From Ruminococcus sp. (lineage in GTDB: Bacteria > Bacillota > Clostridia > Oscillospirales > Ruminococcaceae): a stretch of DNA of 37,006 nucleotides. Shown here one piece after another: positions 15,891 through 25,166 of the stretch. The notes beneath the pieces are model-generated. The model saw nothing but the letters and a program-made list of their open reading frames with translations. It was not told the DNA's origin and made no database searches. The stretch is from the NCBI GenBank assembly GCA_017961625.1, contig JAGCWY010000139.1:1-37006 (forward strand). Direction: 5' to 3'. Made by a program: the position numbers and the translations under genes. Numbering within the stretch: position 1 is the stretch's first letter; each line of letters opens with the position of its first letter.

Positions 15891-16927
15891 ATATAGCTGT
15901 TTTTTCGGTCACTGAGAACGGCAGGCAGATCTCAATGAGAGTTCGAGAGCTGCTTGGTGGAGAGCATAAGGTGAGTCGATATTGTTTTCATAAGCATACC
16001 GATGATGATTCTGCTGTATTCTGGAATATGGGCAGCATGGTAGGAAGACTTTTCGAGCGTTCTGATGCTTTCATATTTGTATGTGCCTGTGGCATAGCGG
16101 TACGTGCCGTTGCTCCATATCTAGGCACTAAGGCAGATGATCCTGCAGTTATAGTCATGGATGACAGCGGAAGATTTGTTATCCCTGTTCTTTCTGGTCA
16201 TATTGGCGGTGCTAATCGTCTTGCGGAGATTCTTTCTGAGGGGCTTGATTCTACGGCTGTCATAACTACTGCCACTGACTCCGGAGGACGTTTTTCTCCT
16301 GACAGCTTTGCAGCTGCGAATGACCTTATAATAACCGATCTTAAAGCTGCAAAGGAGATAGCGGCAGATGTCCTCGACAACGAAAAAATAGGTTTTTCAA
16401 GTGAATATCAGCACAGTGGTCTGCCTTCTGAGCTAACTGAATTTGGTGTATGCAGAACGGGTATTTGTGTAGGTACAGATATTACCGAAAAGCCGTTTCC
16501 GGTAACTCTCAATCTTGTACCGCGTAATATAATTCTTGGCATCGGCTGCAAAAAAGGTATTTCTGCTGACGCGATAAGCAACGCTGTAAATAATGTGCTG
16601 GAAAAGAATAATATTGATATACAAAGGATATTGGAGGTCGCAACAATAGATATCAAGAAAGATGAAGAAGGTCTTTGCGATTTTTGCAGTAGATACGGTT
16701 TTAAAATGAGTACCTACTCGGCTGAGGAGCTGATGAAGGTCACCGGAGATTTTGACAGTTCAGAGTTTGTGTTTGAAACGACAGGCACAGATAATGTCTG
16801 TGAAAGAAGTGCTGTTCTTTGCAGTGGTGGTAAGCTCATTGTAAAAAAGTTAGCTACTGACGGAGTCACTGTTGCTGTTGCGGAAAAACCGGTATATCTT
16901 GATTTTGAGAGGAAGATGCAGCTATGA
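15887..16927 (+). CDS. cbiG: Cobalt-precorrin-5A hydrolase CbiG
   Basis: The 346-aa enzyme opens the delta-lactone of cobalt-precorrin-5A and releases the extruded two-carbon unit as acetaldehyde, a step specific to the anaerobic route. An N-terminal domain ends with the family motif LSGHIGGANRLAEIL, followed by ITTATDSGGRFSPD. A central linker and a C-terminal CbiG-C domain with LGIGCKKGIS complete it. All parts expected of a full-length CbiG are present, and it is not fused to another enzyme. Both ends overlap neighbours by ATGA. Confidence 0.95.
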   Translation: MNIAVFSVTENGRQISMRVRELLGGEHKVSRYCFHKHTDDDSAVFWNMGSMVGRLFERSDAFIFVCACGIAVRAVAPYLGTKADDPAVIVMDDSGRFVIPVLSGHIGGANRLAEILSEGLDSTAVITTATDSGGRFSPDSFAAANDLIITDLKAAKEIAADVLDNEKIGFSSEYQHSGLPSELTEFGVCRTGICVGTDITEKPFPVTLNLVPRNIILGIGCKKGISADAISNAVNNVLEKNNIDIQRILEVATIDIKKDEEGLCDFCSRYGFKMSTYSAEELMKVTGDFDSSEFVFETTGTDNVCERSAVLCSGGKLIVKKLATDGVTVAVAEKPVYLDFERKMQL

Positions 16928-17652
16928 AGCTCTATGTTGTAGGTATAGGTTGCGGAAGCAGGGACGGTATCACTATCGAAGCAGAAAAGGCAATACTCCA
17001 CAGCGATATTGTCGTCGGATATACAGTCTACATAGAGCAGATAAAGCGTTTTTACCCAGAAAAGGAGTGTCTTTCCACAGGTATGAGGCAGGAGTGTGAC
17101 CGTGTTGAGCTTGCACTCAAAACCGTAGCAGAGGGTAAGACTGTTGCACTAGTATGCAGTGGTGACAGCCAGCTTTACGGCATGGCGGGACTTGCTCTTG
17201 AGCTGTCGGTGGACTATCCTAAGGTAGATATTGAGATCATCCCCGGTGTGACTGCTGCACTGAGCGGCGGAGCAGTTCTCGGTTCACCTATGACGCATGA
17301 TCTTGCTTTGATAAGCCTTTCTGATCTTCTGACACCTATGGAAAAGATAGAAAAGAGGCTTCACTGCGCAGCTGATGGAGATTTTGTGATCGCTCTCTAT
17401 AATCCTTCTTCAAAAAAACGTTCAGACTACCTTCAAAAAGCCTGCGATATCATTCTTGGATACAGATCGACTGATACGGTATGCGGCATCGTTTCAAATA
17501 TCGGCAGGGACGGTCAGAAAAGTCGTATACTGACACTCAAAGAGTTGCGTGATATAGATGTGGATATGTTCACAACGGTATTTATTGGTAATTCAGAGAC
17601 TAGAGTGATTGGTGGAAAAATGGTAACTCCGAGAGGATATCATAATGTGTAA
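16924..17652 (+). CDS. cbiH: Cobalt-precorrin-3B C17-methyltransferase CbiH
   Basis: The 242-aa enzyme methylates C17 and drives ring contraction. SAM-binding loop GIGCGSRDGITIEA starts at residue 6. CSGDSQLYGMAGL and IPGVTAALSGGAVLGSPMTHD are the CbiH/CobJ forms of the conserved loops, and NPSSKKRSDYLQKA is a further family mark. Length is normal with no C-terminal ferredoxin-like extension of the kind found in some CbiH60-type proteins. It overlaps cbiG by 4 bases and cbiJ by 8. Confidence 0.95.
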   Translation: MKLYVVGIGCGSRDGITIEAEKAILHSDIVVGYTVYIEQIKRFYPEKECLSTGMRQECDRVELALKTVAEGKTVALVCSGDSQLYGMAGLALELSVDYPKVDIEIIPGVTAALSGGAVLGSPMTHDLALISLSDLLTPMEKIEKRLHCAADGDFVIALYNPSSKKRSDYLQKACDIILGYRSTDTVCGIVSNIGRDGQKSRILTLKELRDIDVDMFTTVFIGNSETRVIGGKMVTPRGYHNV

Positions 17653-18391
17653 GGTACTTATATTTGGTGGTACCACCGAAGGTAGAGAGCTTGCGGAATA
17701 CTGCGTCGGAAAAGGAATTTCTGCTGCTGTTTCAGTGGCTACGGAATACGGCGCGGAGCTGCTGCCAAATAATGAATTGCTTGAAATATTAGTTGGCAGG
17801 CTTGATATCGGCGACATGAAAAAAACAATTAGGTCGCTGAAATGTAGTGTGGTCATCGACGCAACTCACCCTTATGCCGAGGAGGTCACAAGGAATATAA
17901 AGGAAGCATGCGGTCAGCTGGGTATAGCCTGTTACAGGCTAATTCGCAACTCCGAGAGAATATCAGGTTGTATAAAAGCAAAGGATATGGATGAGCTTGT
18001 AAGTTTGCTTAACAGCTCTACCAAAACTGTTCTTAGTACCCTTGGGAGTAAGGAACTGCCGAAGCTAGCTGAGGTCAATGATTACAGCAGAAGGATATGG
18101 ATTAGAGCTCTTCCTGTTGATGATGTTCGCATGAGCTGTAGAAATCTGGGCTTCTGTGAGGACATGCTGATACTTAAAAAAGGTCCCTTTACTCTTGAAC
18201 AGAATATCGCTCATATAAAACAGAGTGGAGCCGAGATTCTTGTTACTAAAGAAAGCGGTGCAGCAGGAGGCTTTGCTGAGAAGAGAGAAGCTGCAGAAGT
18301 GTGTGGGACAGAGATGATAGTTCTTGCAAGACCTCAGGAGAAGGGCTTCACATTTGAAAAAATAAAAACGATTCTTGATGAAATGAGGTGA
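17645..18391 (+). CDS. cbiJ: Cobalt-precorrin-6A reductase CbiJ
   Basis: The 248-aa NAD(P)H-dependent reductase acts on the macrocycle of cobalt-precorrin-6A. The N-terminus IFGGTTEGRELAEY is the family signature, followed by VVIDATHPYAEEVTRN around residue 75 and GPFTLEQN with LVTKESGAAGGFAEK in the C-terminal half. The length matches CbiJ/CobK. It begins inside the last codons of cbiH, and cbiET starts 4 bases after it. Confidence 0.95.
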   Translation: MCKVLIFGGTTEGRELAEYCVGKGISAAVSVATEYGAELLPNNELLEILVGRLDIGDMKKTIRSLKCSVVIDATHPYAEEVTRNIKEACGQLGIACYRLIRNSERISGCIKAKDMDELVSLLNSSTKTVLSTLGSKELPKLAEVNDYSRRIWIRALPVDDVRMSCRNLGFCEDMLILKKGPFTLEQNIAHIKQSGAEILVTKESGAAGGFAEKREAAEVCGTEMIVLARPQEKGFTFEKIKTILDEMR

Positions 18392-18395
18392 AGAG

Positions 18396-19586
18396 GTGAA
18401 GATATACATAGTCGGGATAGGCATGGACGGTGTAAAAACGCTTACTACGGAAGCTGAAAGGGCTATAGCGGAAGCAGATGTGCTTATAGGCGCTGAAAGA
18501 ATGCTTGCCCCATTTGCTGCGGAAGGCAAAACGATTTTCATAGAGTATCGTAGCGAGGAAATAGCACGTTATATTAACGAAAATAAGCCTTCATCGACAG
18601 CTGTTCTCATGTCTGGAGACTGTGGCTTCTTCAGTGGTGCAAAAAAGCTGAAGGAGCTTCTCTCAGATTACTCTCCTGAGATAATAAGCGGTATTTCTTC
18701 ACCTGTTTACCTTTGCTCAAAACTCGGAAAGGATTGGTCAGACTGTTGTTTTGTCAGCCTTCATGGAAAAAAAGCCAATATTGTTCGCAATGTAAGAGCG
18801 CACAGAAAGACTTTTTTTCTCCTTGGCGGTGATATAACAGCAGCTGAGGTCTGCAAACGGCTTTTCAATTATGGTATGGATGATACTCTTGTGTATATCG
18901 GCGAGGAGCTTGGATACGAGGGTGAGAAAATATCAGCCGGGAAAGCTAGTGAGTTTACTGATATAAGAACCTCAGGACTTTCGGTTATGCTGTGCGAAAA
19001 TATCGGATACGAAAGATCTTTACTCAGCGGTATATCTGATGAAGAATTCATCAGAGGCAAGGTGCCAATGACGAAATCTGAGATCAGGACTGTAGCAGTT
19101 GCAGGGCTTGGGATATGCAATGACAGTATTTGCTGGGATATCGGAAGCGGTACTGGTTCAGTGGCTGTGGAAATGGCTATACGCTGCGTGAACGGTATTG
19201 TGTGTGCTGTTGAAAGAAACGCTGAGGCTGTTGAACTTATCAATAAGAACAGGATTAAATTCGGCTGTGACAACATCAGTATTTACAGCGGTGACGCTGT
19301 GGACATCATCAATGAGCTTCCTGTACCCGACGTTGTTTTCGTCGGAGGTTCTGGCGGTCATTTATCTGAGATAATTGAAAAGGCATATTCTCTAAACAGT
19401 AATATTCGCCTGACCGTAACCGCAGTCTCTCTTGAAACTCTTTCACAATGTTTAGCGATATTTGATAGGCTTGGTCTTGAAACAGATATAACACAGATAG
19501 CAGTCACACGTACAAGAAAGGTAGTCAGCCATACTATGTTTTCTGCTGAAAATCCGGTATATATCATAAAGAGGAAGCTTACATGA
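18396..19586 (+). CDS. cbiET: Fused cobalt-precorrin-7 C5- and cobalt-precorrin-6B C15-methyltransferase (CbiE-CbiT)
   Basis: A 396-aa two-domain protein. Residues 1-~200 are CbiE, a tetrapyrrole methylase with GIGMDGVKTLT and SGDCGFFSGA loops. Residues ~210-396 are CbiT, a Rossmann-type methyltransferase with the SAM motif DIGSGTGSVA starting at Asp248. CbiT methylates C15 and decarboxylates the acetate side chain; CbiE methylates C5. The fusion corresponds to CobL of aerobic producers and is common in Firmicutes. The start is GTG 18396, preceded by GAGGTGAAGAG. The end overlaps cbiA by ATGA. Confidence 0.95.
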   Translation: MKIYIVGIGMDGVKTLTTEAERAIAEADVLIGAERMLAPFAAEGKTIFIEYRSEEIARYINENKPSSTAVLMSGDCGFFSGAKKLKELLSDYSPEIISGISSPVYLCSKLGKDWSDCCFVSLHGKKANIVRNVRAHRKTFFLLGGDITAAEVCKRLFNYGMDDTLVYIGEELGYEGEKISAGKASEFTDIRTSGLSVMLCENIGYERSLLSGISDEEFIRGKVPMTKSEIRTVAVAGLGICNDSICWDIGSGTGSVAVEMAIRCVNGIVCAVERNAEAVELINKNRIKFGCDNISIYSGDAVDIINELPVPDVVFVGGSGGHLSEIIEKAYSLNSNIRLTVTAVSLETLSQCLAIFDRLGLETDITQIAVTRTRKVVSHTMFSAENPVYIIKRKLT

Positions 19587-20929
19587 AAAGAGTTATAATT
19601 GGCGGTACTCACAGCGGATGCGGCAAAACAACGATCGTATGTGCCGTGCTTTCTGCTCTTAAAGCCAGAGGACTTACAGTTGCAAGCTTTAAATGCGGCC
19701 CGGATTACATAGACCCGATGTTCCACAAGAGCATTATCGGCGCTGAAGCATATAATCTTGACAGTTTTTTCTGTGACAGCAATACTCTGAGATACCTTCT
19801 TTGTAAAAACGGGAAAGATGCAGATATATCTGTGATAGAAGGTGTAATGGGATACTATGATGGCGTTGACGGAAAAGGTTCGGCTCATTCTGTATCAATT
19901 GCTGTGGGAACACCGTCTGTAATAGTTATCGACTGCAAGGGCGCCTCTGAGTCAATAGGAGCTGTAATGAAAGGCTTCCTTGACTATATAACGCCCAACA
20001 GGATAGAAGGCTTTGTTTTCAACAGGCTTCCTGAGAGGCTTGTACCTTTTGCAAAGGAGCTTTGCGAAAGGCTTGGGACAAAGTATTTCGGCTATTTACC
20101 GGTAAATGATTTTTCTCTTGAAAGCAGACGGCTTGGTCTTGTAACCGCGGCTGAGGTAGAAAACCTTAAAGTGAAGACTGAAAAGCTTGGAGAGCTTGCC
20201 GAGAAAACTATACTCCTCGACGAGCTTATTAAGACGTCAGAATGTTCTGTGCCGGAATATGTTCCTTTGAAAGTGAACAGACTTTTTGAGAATAGACGTC
20301 CCAAAATTGCTGTTGCAAATGATAAAGCGTTCTGTTTTATTTACTATGATAATATTGCGCTTCTCAGAGAGCTTGGCTGTGAGATAGAATATTTTTCTCC
20401 CATTGAAGATAAAAAATTGCCGGAGGGGTGCTGCGGTATGATTCTCAGCGGGGGCTATCCGGAGCTTTACGCGGAGAAACTTTCCGCAAACCACGATATG
20501 CTAAATTCAGTGAAAAGTGCGATAGCATCTGGTATGCCTACTGTCGCAGAGTGCGGAGGATTCATGTATCTGCATGATACTTTGAGAATGTCAGACGGTA
20601 CCGAATATGTTATGGTTGGAACTATACAAGGAACAGCTTATGAGACCCAGCGCCTTCAACGTTTTGGGTATGCTGCCATCACTTCTGATAAGGATAATCT
20701 TATATGCAAAAAGGGGCAAATAATAACCACTCATGAGTTTCATTACTGGGACAGTACCGACTGCGGAAGTGATTTTACTGCCGAAAAGGCTGATGGAAGA
20801 AGTTGGAGATGCGTTCATGCGGACATGTCACTGTACGCAGGCTTCCCACATTTATATTTTTATACGGATACGAATATTGCCAAAAGATATGTTGCTGCCT
20901 GTGCGGAGTTTGGAGGTATTTATGGATAG
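19583..20929 (+). CDS. cbiA: Cobyrinate a,c-diamide synthase CbiA
   Basis: The 448-aa ATP- and glutamine-dependent enzyme amidates the a and c side chains of cob(II)yrinate. The N-terminal domain has the P-loop GGTHSGCGKTT at residues 7-17 and the substrate region KCGPDYIDPMFH. The C-terminal class I glutamine amidotransferase domain carries the nucleophile Cys324 in VAECGGF. Length is normal. Its ATG overlaps the end of cbiET, and its stop lies inside the start of cobT. It is distinguished from CbiP by KCGPDYIDP and its different P-loop. Confidence 0.95.
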   Translation: MKRVIIGGTHSGCGKTTIVCAVLSALKARGLTVASFKCGPDYIDPMFHKSIIGAEAYNLDSFFCDSNTLRYLLCKNGKDADISVIEGVMGYYDGVDGKGSAHSVSIAVGTPSVIVIDCKGASESIGAVMKGFLDYITPNRIEGFVFNRLPERLVPFAKELCERLGTKYFGYLPVNDFSLESRRLGLVTAAEVENLKVKTEKLGELAEKTILLDELIKTSECSVPEYVPLKVNRLFENRRPKIAVANDKAFCFIYYDNIALLRELGCEIEYFSPIEDKKLPEGCCGMILSGGYPELYAEKLSANHDMLNSVKSAIASGMPTVAECGGFMYLHDTLRMSDGTEYVMVGTIQGTAYETQRLQRFGYAAITSDKDNLICKKGQIITTHEFHYWDSTDCGSDFTAEKADGRSWRCVHADMSLYAGFPHLYFYTDTNIAKRYVAACAEFGGIYG

Positions 20930-21971
20930 GATAAAAAAGATAGTACCTGTTGACAGAAAATATGCCGACCTTGCGCAGGCACGTTGGGATTCAGTGGCAA
21001 AGCCTTTAAGGAGCTTCGGCCTTCTTGAGGATATGTGGAACAGAATAGCGGCTGTACAGCGCACGGACACTCCGAATATCTTCAACAGAGCTGTAGTTGT
21101 TATGTGTGCGGATAACGGTGTAGTTGCCGAGGGAGTGACACAGTCTGACAATACAGTGACCTCTGTGTGTGTAAAAGATATAGCCTGTGGCAGATCGAAC
21201 ATAAATGTTCTTGCAGACGTTTACAGAGCTGAGGTCATTACAGTAGATATAGGTATTGCACGTGATATACACTGTAAGGGACTGCTTAGTCGAAAGGTCG
21301 CCTTCGGCTCAAACAATATCGCTGTTGGACCTGCTATGACAGAGGAACAGGCAGATGAAGCCATAAGGGTGGGCATGGATATTGTCCACGATCTTTCTAT
21401 AAAAGGAATAAAGCTAATTGTTACGGGGGAAATGGGAATAGGCAACACCACACCTACTGCTGCGATAGCTTCTGTTCTTCTTGGTCTGCCTCCGGATATG
21501 GTCACCGGCAGGGGTGCCGGCTTGTCATCTGAAGGACTTGAAAGGAAGATAGCCGTAGTAAAGCGTGCAATCAAAGTCAATTCACCTTTTTCAGGGGATC
21601 CTATTGAGCTGCTTTCAAAGGTGGGAAGCTACGAGATAGCCGGTATGGTTGGTCTTTTCCTCGGCGGAGCTGTTTATGGCATTACTGTCGTTATAGACGG
21701 AGTAATATCAGCGGCGGCGGCAGCTATTGCTGCTTTGATATCGCCTTATTCCGTTGATTATATGCTTGCAGGCCATGTTTCTGCGGAGCCTGCAGGCAGA
21801 GGTCTGATTGGAAAATTGGGGCTACATGCAGTCATAGACGGCGGGCTAAAGCTTGGCGAGGGTACGGGAGGTATACTGCTTCTTCCTCTCCTTGATGGCG
21901 CTTCGGCTATATATTATAATTCGCACCGATTCGACGTATCGGGCATAGAAAGGTATGTGGAACTGAAATGA
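20922..21971 (+). CDS. cobT: Nicotinate-nucleotide:dimethylbenzimidazole phosphoribosyltransferase CobT
   Basis: The 349-aa enzyme makes alpha-ribazole phosphate, the activated lower ligand. The family motifs MCADNGVVAEGV, GEMGIGNTTPTAAI and GRGAGLSSEGL are present, and the catalytic Glu313 sits in KLGEGTGG. I chose ATG 20922, with GGAGG 5 bases upstream; this gives the usual family length. A longer in-frame reading from 20733 runs across cbiA and has no family match. No bluB-like gene for dimethylbenzimidazole synthesis is in the window, so the lower base must come from elsewhere. Confidence 0.96.
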   Translation: MDRIKKIVPVDRKYADLAQARWDSVAKPLRSFGLLEDMWNRIAAVQRTDTPNIFNRAVVVMCADNGVVAEGVTQSDNTVTSVCVKDIACGRSNINVLADVYRAEVITVDIGIARDIHCKGLLSRKVAFGSNNIAVGPAMTEEQADEAIRVGMDIVHDLSIKGIKLIVTGEMGIGNTTPTAAIASVLLGLPPDMVTGRGAGLSSEGLERKIAVVKRAIKVNSPFSGDPIELLSKVGSYEIAGMVGLFLGGAVYGITVVIDGVISAAAAAIAALISPYSVDYMLAGHVSAEPAGRGLIGKLGLHAVIDGGLKLGEGTGGILLLPLLDGASAIYYNSHRFDVSGIERYVELK

Positions 21972-22486
21972 TTACACTTATTACAGGCGGTACGAAGTAC
22001 GGAAAGTCAGAATACGCTGAAAAGATACTTGAACGCTTTATAGGCCCGAAATATTACATTGCCACCATGAATCCTGTAGGCGATGACGCTGACGAGATTA
22101 TCGCCCGTCACCGTGAAGCACGAAAAAATAAAAGTTATATTACTATGGAATGTCCACGCGACGTAGACAAGCTTGATCTTCCTATCGGTTGCGGAATACT
22201 TCTTGAATGTATTGGCAATCTATGCGCCAATGAGATGTATATCGGCGGCAATGTGCTTAAACCATCAGATAAGATAATACGAAATATCAGATCACTAGGA
22301 GAGACAGCTTCGGAGCTTGTGATCGTCACCAACGAGGTGGGCTGCGATGGAAATAACTACTCTATGGACTTAATGGCTTATGTAAGCGAGATAGCTGCCA
22401 TAAACAGCGGAATAGCGGAGTTTGCTGACAATGTTGTGGAATGCGTTTACGGTATACCAATTGCTCTGAAAGGAAAGTTGATATGA
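21968..22486 (+). CDS. cobU: Adenosylcobinamide kinase/guanylyltransferase CobU, C-terminal half divergent
   Basis: The 172-aa protein should phosphorylate adenosylcobinamide and attach GMP. The P-loop GGTKYGKS (7-14) is intact, and a His in IIARHREARK matches the guanylylation site of Salmonella CobU. LLECIGNLCANEM and VTNEVGC align with the family. After NEVGC, however, the usual GIVP-x-N...R..RD..GR stretch is missing and is replaced by an unrelated Asn/Tyr/Met-rich segment. A second, shorter CobU-like gene at 23250 keeps that missing part. Whether this protein works alone is uncertain. Confidence 0.85.
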   Translation: MITLITGGTKYGKSEYAEKILERFIGPKYYIATMNPVGDDADEIIARHREARKNKSYITMECPRDVDKLDLPIGCGILLECIGNLCANEMYIGGNVLKPSDKIIRNIRSLGETASELVIVTNEVGCDGNNYSMDLMAYVSEIAAINSGIAEFADNVVECVYGIPIALKGKLI

Positions 22487-23253
22487 TAAAGTCACTTTTT
22501 ATGGCGCTACGTATGTATTCAAGGATACCTGTGCCTGAGGTCGAGTGGAATGAAGAGAACCGCCGGTATTCACTATGTTTTTTCCCTGTTGTAGGTGTCG
22601 TGGCAGGTGTGCTTCTCATACTTTGGAACAACATATGTACATTTCTAAGTACAGGTGGTCTGCTTTTCGGCGCAGGAGCGGTAATGCTAATAGTTCTCTT
22701 AACAGGAGGAATACATCTTGATGGCTTCTGCGATACCTGTGACGCAAGAGCATCATGGGGAGCCAGACAGCGCAGGCTGGAAATACTCAGCGATCCACAT
22801 ATAGGCTCCTTTGCTGTGATAAAGTTAGTAGCCTATATGATACTTTATACCGCTCTCATGTCAATGCTCTATGACACTGAGGTAATCTATGCAGCTGCAT
22901 GGGGATATGTGCTTTCACGTTCACTCAGCGGGCTTGCGGCGGTAACTTTCAAATCGGCCAAAAAAGAAGGAACACTTTTCGTTTTTACTGATACAGCAGA
23001 TAAAAAGGCAACCCTATTTTTGCTGTCATTCACAGCATCAATAAGTTGCTTTGCAATGATAGCTGTATATCCGCAGGCAGGCTTTGCCGCGGCAGCTGCT
23101 TCACTGCTTATAATGGCGTATTATCGTTATGTAGCATATAAGGAATTTGGCGGCATAACCGGAGATCTTGCAGGATGGTTCCTGCAAGTGTGCGAGATTG
23201 GTGTTGTAGCCGCTGTCGTTTTTGTATACAGAATATTGGAGGTCTCAGAATGA
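22483..23253 (+). CDS. cobS: Adenosylcobinamide-GDP ribazoletransferase CobS
   Basis: The 256-aa integral membrane protein joins GDP-cobinamide and alpha-ribazole(-phosphate) at the membrane. Motifs are FMALRMYSRIPVP at the N-terminus, the Asp-rich active site LDGFCDTCDA (family form LDGLADTADG) and a conserved DPHIGSFAVIKL. Several hydrophobic helices follow. I use ATG 22483, which overlaps the cobU stop as ATGA; the upstream in-frame ATG at 22441 lies within cobU. Length is normal. Confidence 0.95.
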   Translation: MIKSLFMALRMYSRIPVPEVEWNEENRRYSLCFFPVVGVVAGVLLILWNNICTFLSTGGLLFGAGAVMLIVLLTGGIHLDGFCDTCDARASWGARQRRLEILSDPHIGSFAVIKLVAYMILYTALMSMLYDTEVIYAAAWGYVLSRSLSGLAAVTFKSAKKEGTLFVFTDTADKKATLFLLSFTASISCFAMIAVYPQAGFAAAAASLLIMAYYRYVAYKEFGGITGDLAGWFLQVCEIGVVAAVVFVYRILEVSE

Positions 23254-23648
23254 AATTTATAATTGGAGGAGCATATCAGGGTAAGATAAGTGCCGCTATG
23301 GAAATATTTGGCATTAAGGAGTCGGATATAACCAATGGGTCAACCTGTGATCTTGAGGATGTTTTTTCAGCAAAATGCATCAAGAGTTATCACAAAGTCA
23401 TAGCACGTCTTCTAGCACAGGGTGTTAGTCCTGTTGAGTTTACGAAAAGACTTTGTCTTGAAAACAATGACGCCGTAATAATCATGGACGAGATAGGCTG
23501 TGGAATAGTTCCTGTTGAAAAGTCAGAGCGCAAGCGCCGTGAAGAGACCGGCCGCTGCGGCTGTATAATATCCGCAGCAAGTGATACAGTCATACGTGTG
23601 ATATGCGGTATACCTGTATACTTGAAGGGCAAGAATAATGAGGATTGA
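23250..23648 (+). CDS. Short CobU-like protein with a degenerate P-loop
   Basis: The 132-aa protein resembles the CobU kinase/guanylyltransferase but is about 40 residues shorter than the neighbour. The N-terminal loop reads GGAYQGKI, so the Ser/Thr after the Lys is lost. The segment with the guanylylated His is missing or greatly altered. In contrast, the C-terminal part (MDEIGCGIVPVEKSER followed by REETGRCG) keeps the family motif that the adjacent full-length cobU has lost. It may be a partner subunit of that protein or a vestige. I use ATG 23250; a longer reading would start within cobS. It overlaps cobC by 11 bases. Confidence 0.75.
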   Translation: MKFIIGGAYQGKISAAMEIFGIKESDITNGSTCDLEDVFSAKCIKSYHKVIARLLAQGVSPVEFTKRLCLENNDAVIIMDEIGCGIVPVEKSERKRREETGRCGCIISAASDTVIRVICGIPVYLKGKNNED

Positions 23649-24198
23649 TCTTATACGTCACGGCAAAACAGTCGGAAATCTTGATATGCGATACATCGGT
23701 AGTACCGATGAGCCGCTTTCCTTTGCAGGTATCGCGGAGCTTGTGAAAATAAACTATCCGGAGTGCGGAAGCCTTTTCGTAAGTCCTATGAAAAGATGCA
23801 TCCAGACTGCGGAGCTCATCTACCCCGGAGTTCCTCATCATGTCTGCGATAGACTTAAGGAGTGTGATTTCGGAGACTTTGAAGGTAAGAATTATATCGA
23901 ACTCAGTCTTGACAGCAGCTATCAGCGCTGGATAGACGGTGGCGGAGAAGGGGCTTTCCCCAACGGAGAAGTTCCAGCAGATTTCAGGAAGCGCTGTATA
24001 GACGGTTTCCTTGAAAGCATTGAAGCTGTACCGGAAAACGGTCACGCAACATTTGTGGTGCATGGAGGTACGATAATGGCAATAATGGAACATTTTGCGG
24101 GTCCGGAGAAAAGCTATTACGACTGGCATACCGCAAACGGACACGGCTATATAACAGAATTTGACGGAAACAAAATAAGGGTGACTGATAAGATATGA
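23638..24198 (+). CDS. cobC: Histidine phosphatase, probable alpha-ribazole phosphatase CobC
   Basis: The 186-aa phosphoglycerate-mutase-like phosphatase has the phospho-accepting His in LIRHGKTVGN (His8), a downstream GDFEGK motif and the second catalytic His in VVHGGT. Its position inside the cobalamin cluster, between CobU-like and CbiB genes, points to removal of phosphate from alpha-ribazole phosphate or from cobalamin phosphate. The fold itself is shared by many phosphatases, so the substrate rests on context. It overlaps cbiB by ATGA. Confidence 0.85.
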   Translation: MRIDLIRHGKTVGNLDMRYIGSTDEPLSFAGIAELVKINYPECGSLFVSPMKRCIQTAELIYPGVPHHVCDRLKECDFGDFEGKNYIELSLDSSYQRWIDGGGEGAFPNGEVPADFRKRCIDGFLESIEAVPENGHATFVVHGGTIMAIMEHFAGPEKSYYDWHTANGHGYITEFDGNKIRVTDKI

Positions 24199-25166
24199 AC
24201 TACTTAACAGCGGTTCTGCCGCTTCTGACGGCTGTCCTTCTTGACTGCATGATCGGTGACCCTCACAGTATGCCTCATCCTATCAGACTAATAGGCAGAA
24301 TGATATCATACCTTGAAGCCTTCGTTCGCAGGCACATGAGCCGACATCTGCGTGCAGGTGGTATATTCCTTGCGTTAACAGTTTTGTTTATAGCCGCATC
24401 TGTACCGCTATGTATTCTGCTCGTATGCTACAGAATAGCTTCACTATTGGGAGCAGTTGTTGAAGGGATTATGTGCTACTATCTTATCGCTCCGCGCTGT
24501 CTTCGCGATGAGAGCATGAAGGTATATCGTGCCATAGCTGACGGAGATGTTGAGGGAGCACGTAAGGCTGTTTCAATGATAGTCGGCAGGGATACGGCTA
24601 ATCTCGATGAAAACGGAATTGTACGGGCAGCCGTTGAGACGGTTGCAGAGAATACTTCAGACGGAGTTACGGCACCGCTTATGTATATGTCAGTTGGCGG
24701 CGCCGTTCTTGGTTTTTTCTATAAAGCTGCAAATACAATGGACTCCATGATAGGCTACAAAAATGAAAAATATGCTGATATCGGAAGATTTGCCGCAAAG
24801 CTCGACGATGTTTTGAATTATGTACCATCTCGTCTGACAGCGTTAGCTATGATAGCTTGTGCACCATTTTTCAGACTTGACGGAAATGGTGCATATCGTA
24901 TCTGGAAAAGAGACAGACGGAAGCATGCAAGTCCGAATTCCGCGCAGACGGAGTCAGCCTGCGCAGGTGCTCTCGGTGTAAGGCTTGCAGGAGACGCATA
25001 TTACTTTGGCGAGCTCCACAAAAAGGAATACATTGGTGACCCTATACGTGATATAGAAAATAAAGATATACGCCGTGCGAACTGGCTGATGTATGGGAGC
25101 TCGGCGGTTATTTTTGTTTTTGCGATTATAGTAAGGGCTCTTCTAATAGGAGGCGTATTATGCTGA
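24195..25166 (+). CDS. cbiB: Adenosylcobinamide-phosphate synthase CbiB
   Basis: The 323-aa integral membrane enzyme joins cobyric acid to (R)-1-amino-2-propanol phosphate. The N-terminus LLDCMIGDPHSMPHPIRLIG is the family mark, followed by several membrane helices. AVETVAENTSDGVTAPL and AANTMDSMIGYKNEKY are the conserved soluble motifs. Length is normal. It lies just before cobD, which makes its aminopropanol phosphate substrate. Confidence 0.96.
   Translation: MNYLTAVLPLLTAVLLDCMIGDPHSMPHPIRLIGRMISYLEAFVRRHMSRHLRAGGIFLALTVLFIAASVPLCILLVCYRIASLLGAVVEGIMCYYLIAPRCLRDESMKVYRAIADGDVEGARKAVSMIVGRDTANLDENGIVRAAVETVAENTSDGVTAPLMYMSVGGAVLGFFYKAANTMDSMIGYKNEKYADIGRFAAKLDDVLNYVPSRLTALAMIACAPFFRLDGNGAYRIWKRDRRKHASPNSAQTESACAGALGVRLAGDAYYFGELHKKEYIGDPIRDIENKDIRRANWLMYGSSAVIFVFAIIVRALLIGGVLC

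Noticed and set aside
20733..20921. 63-codon N-terminal extension of CobT
   Set aside because: It lies wholly within cbiA in another frame, and a proper ribosome binding site serves ATG 20922.
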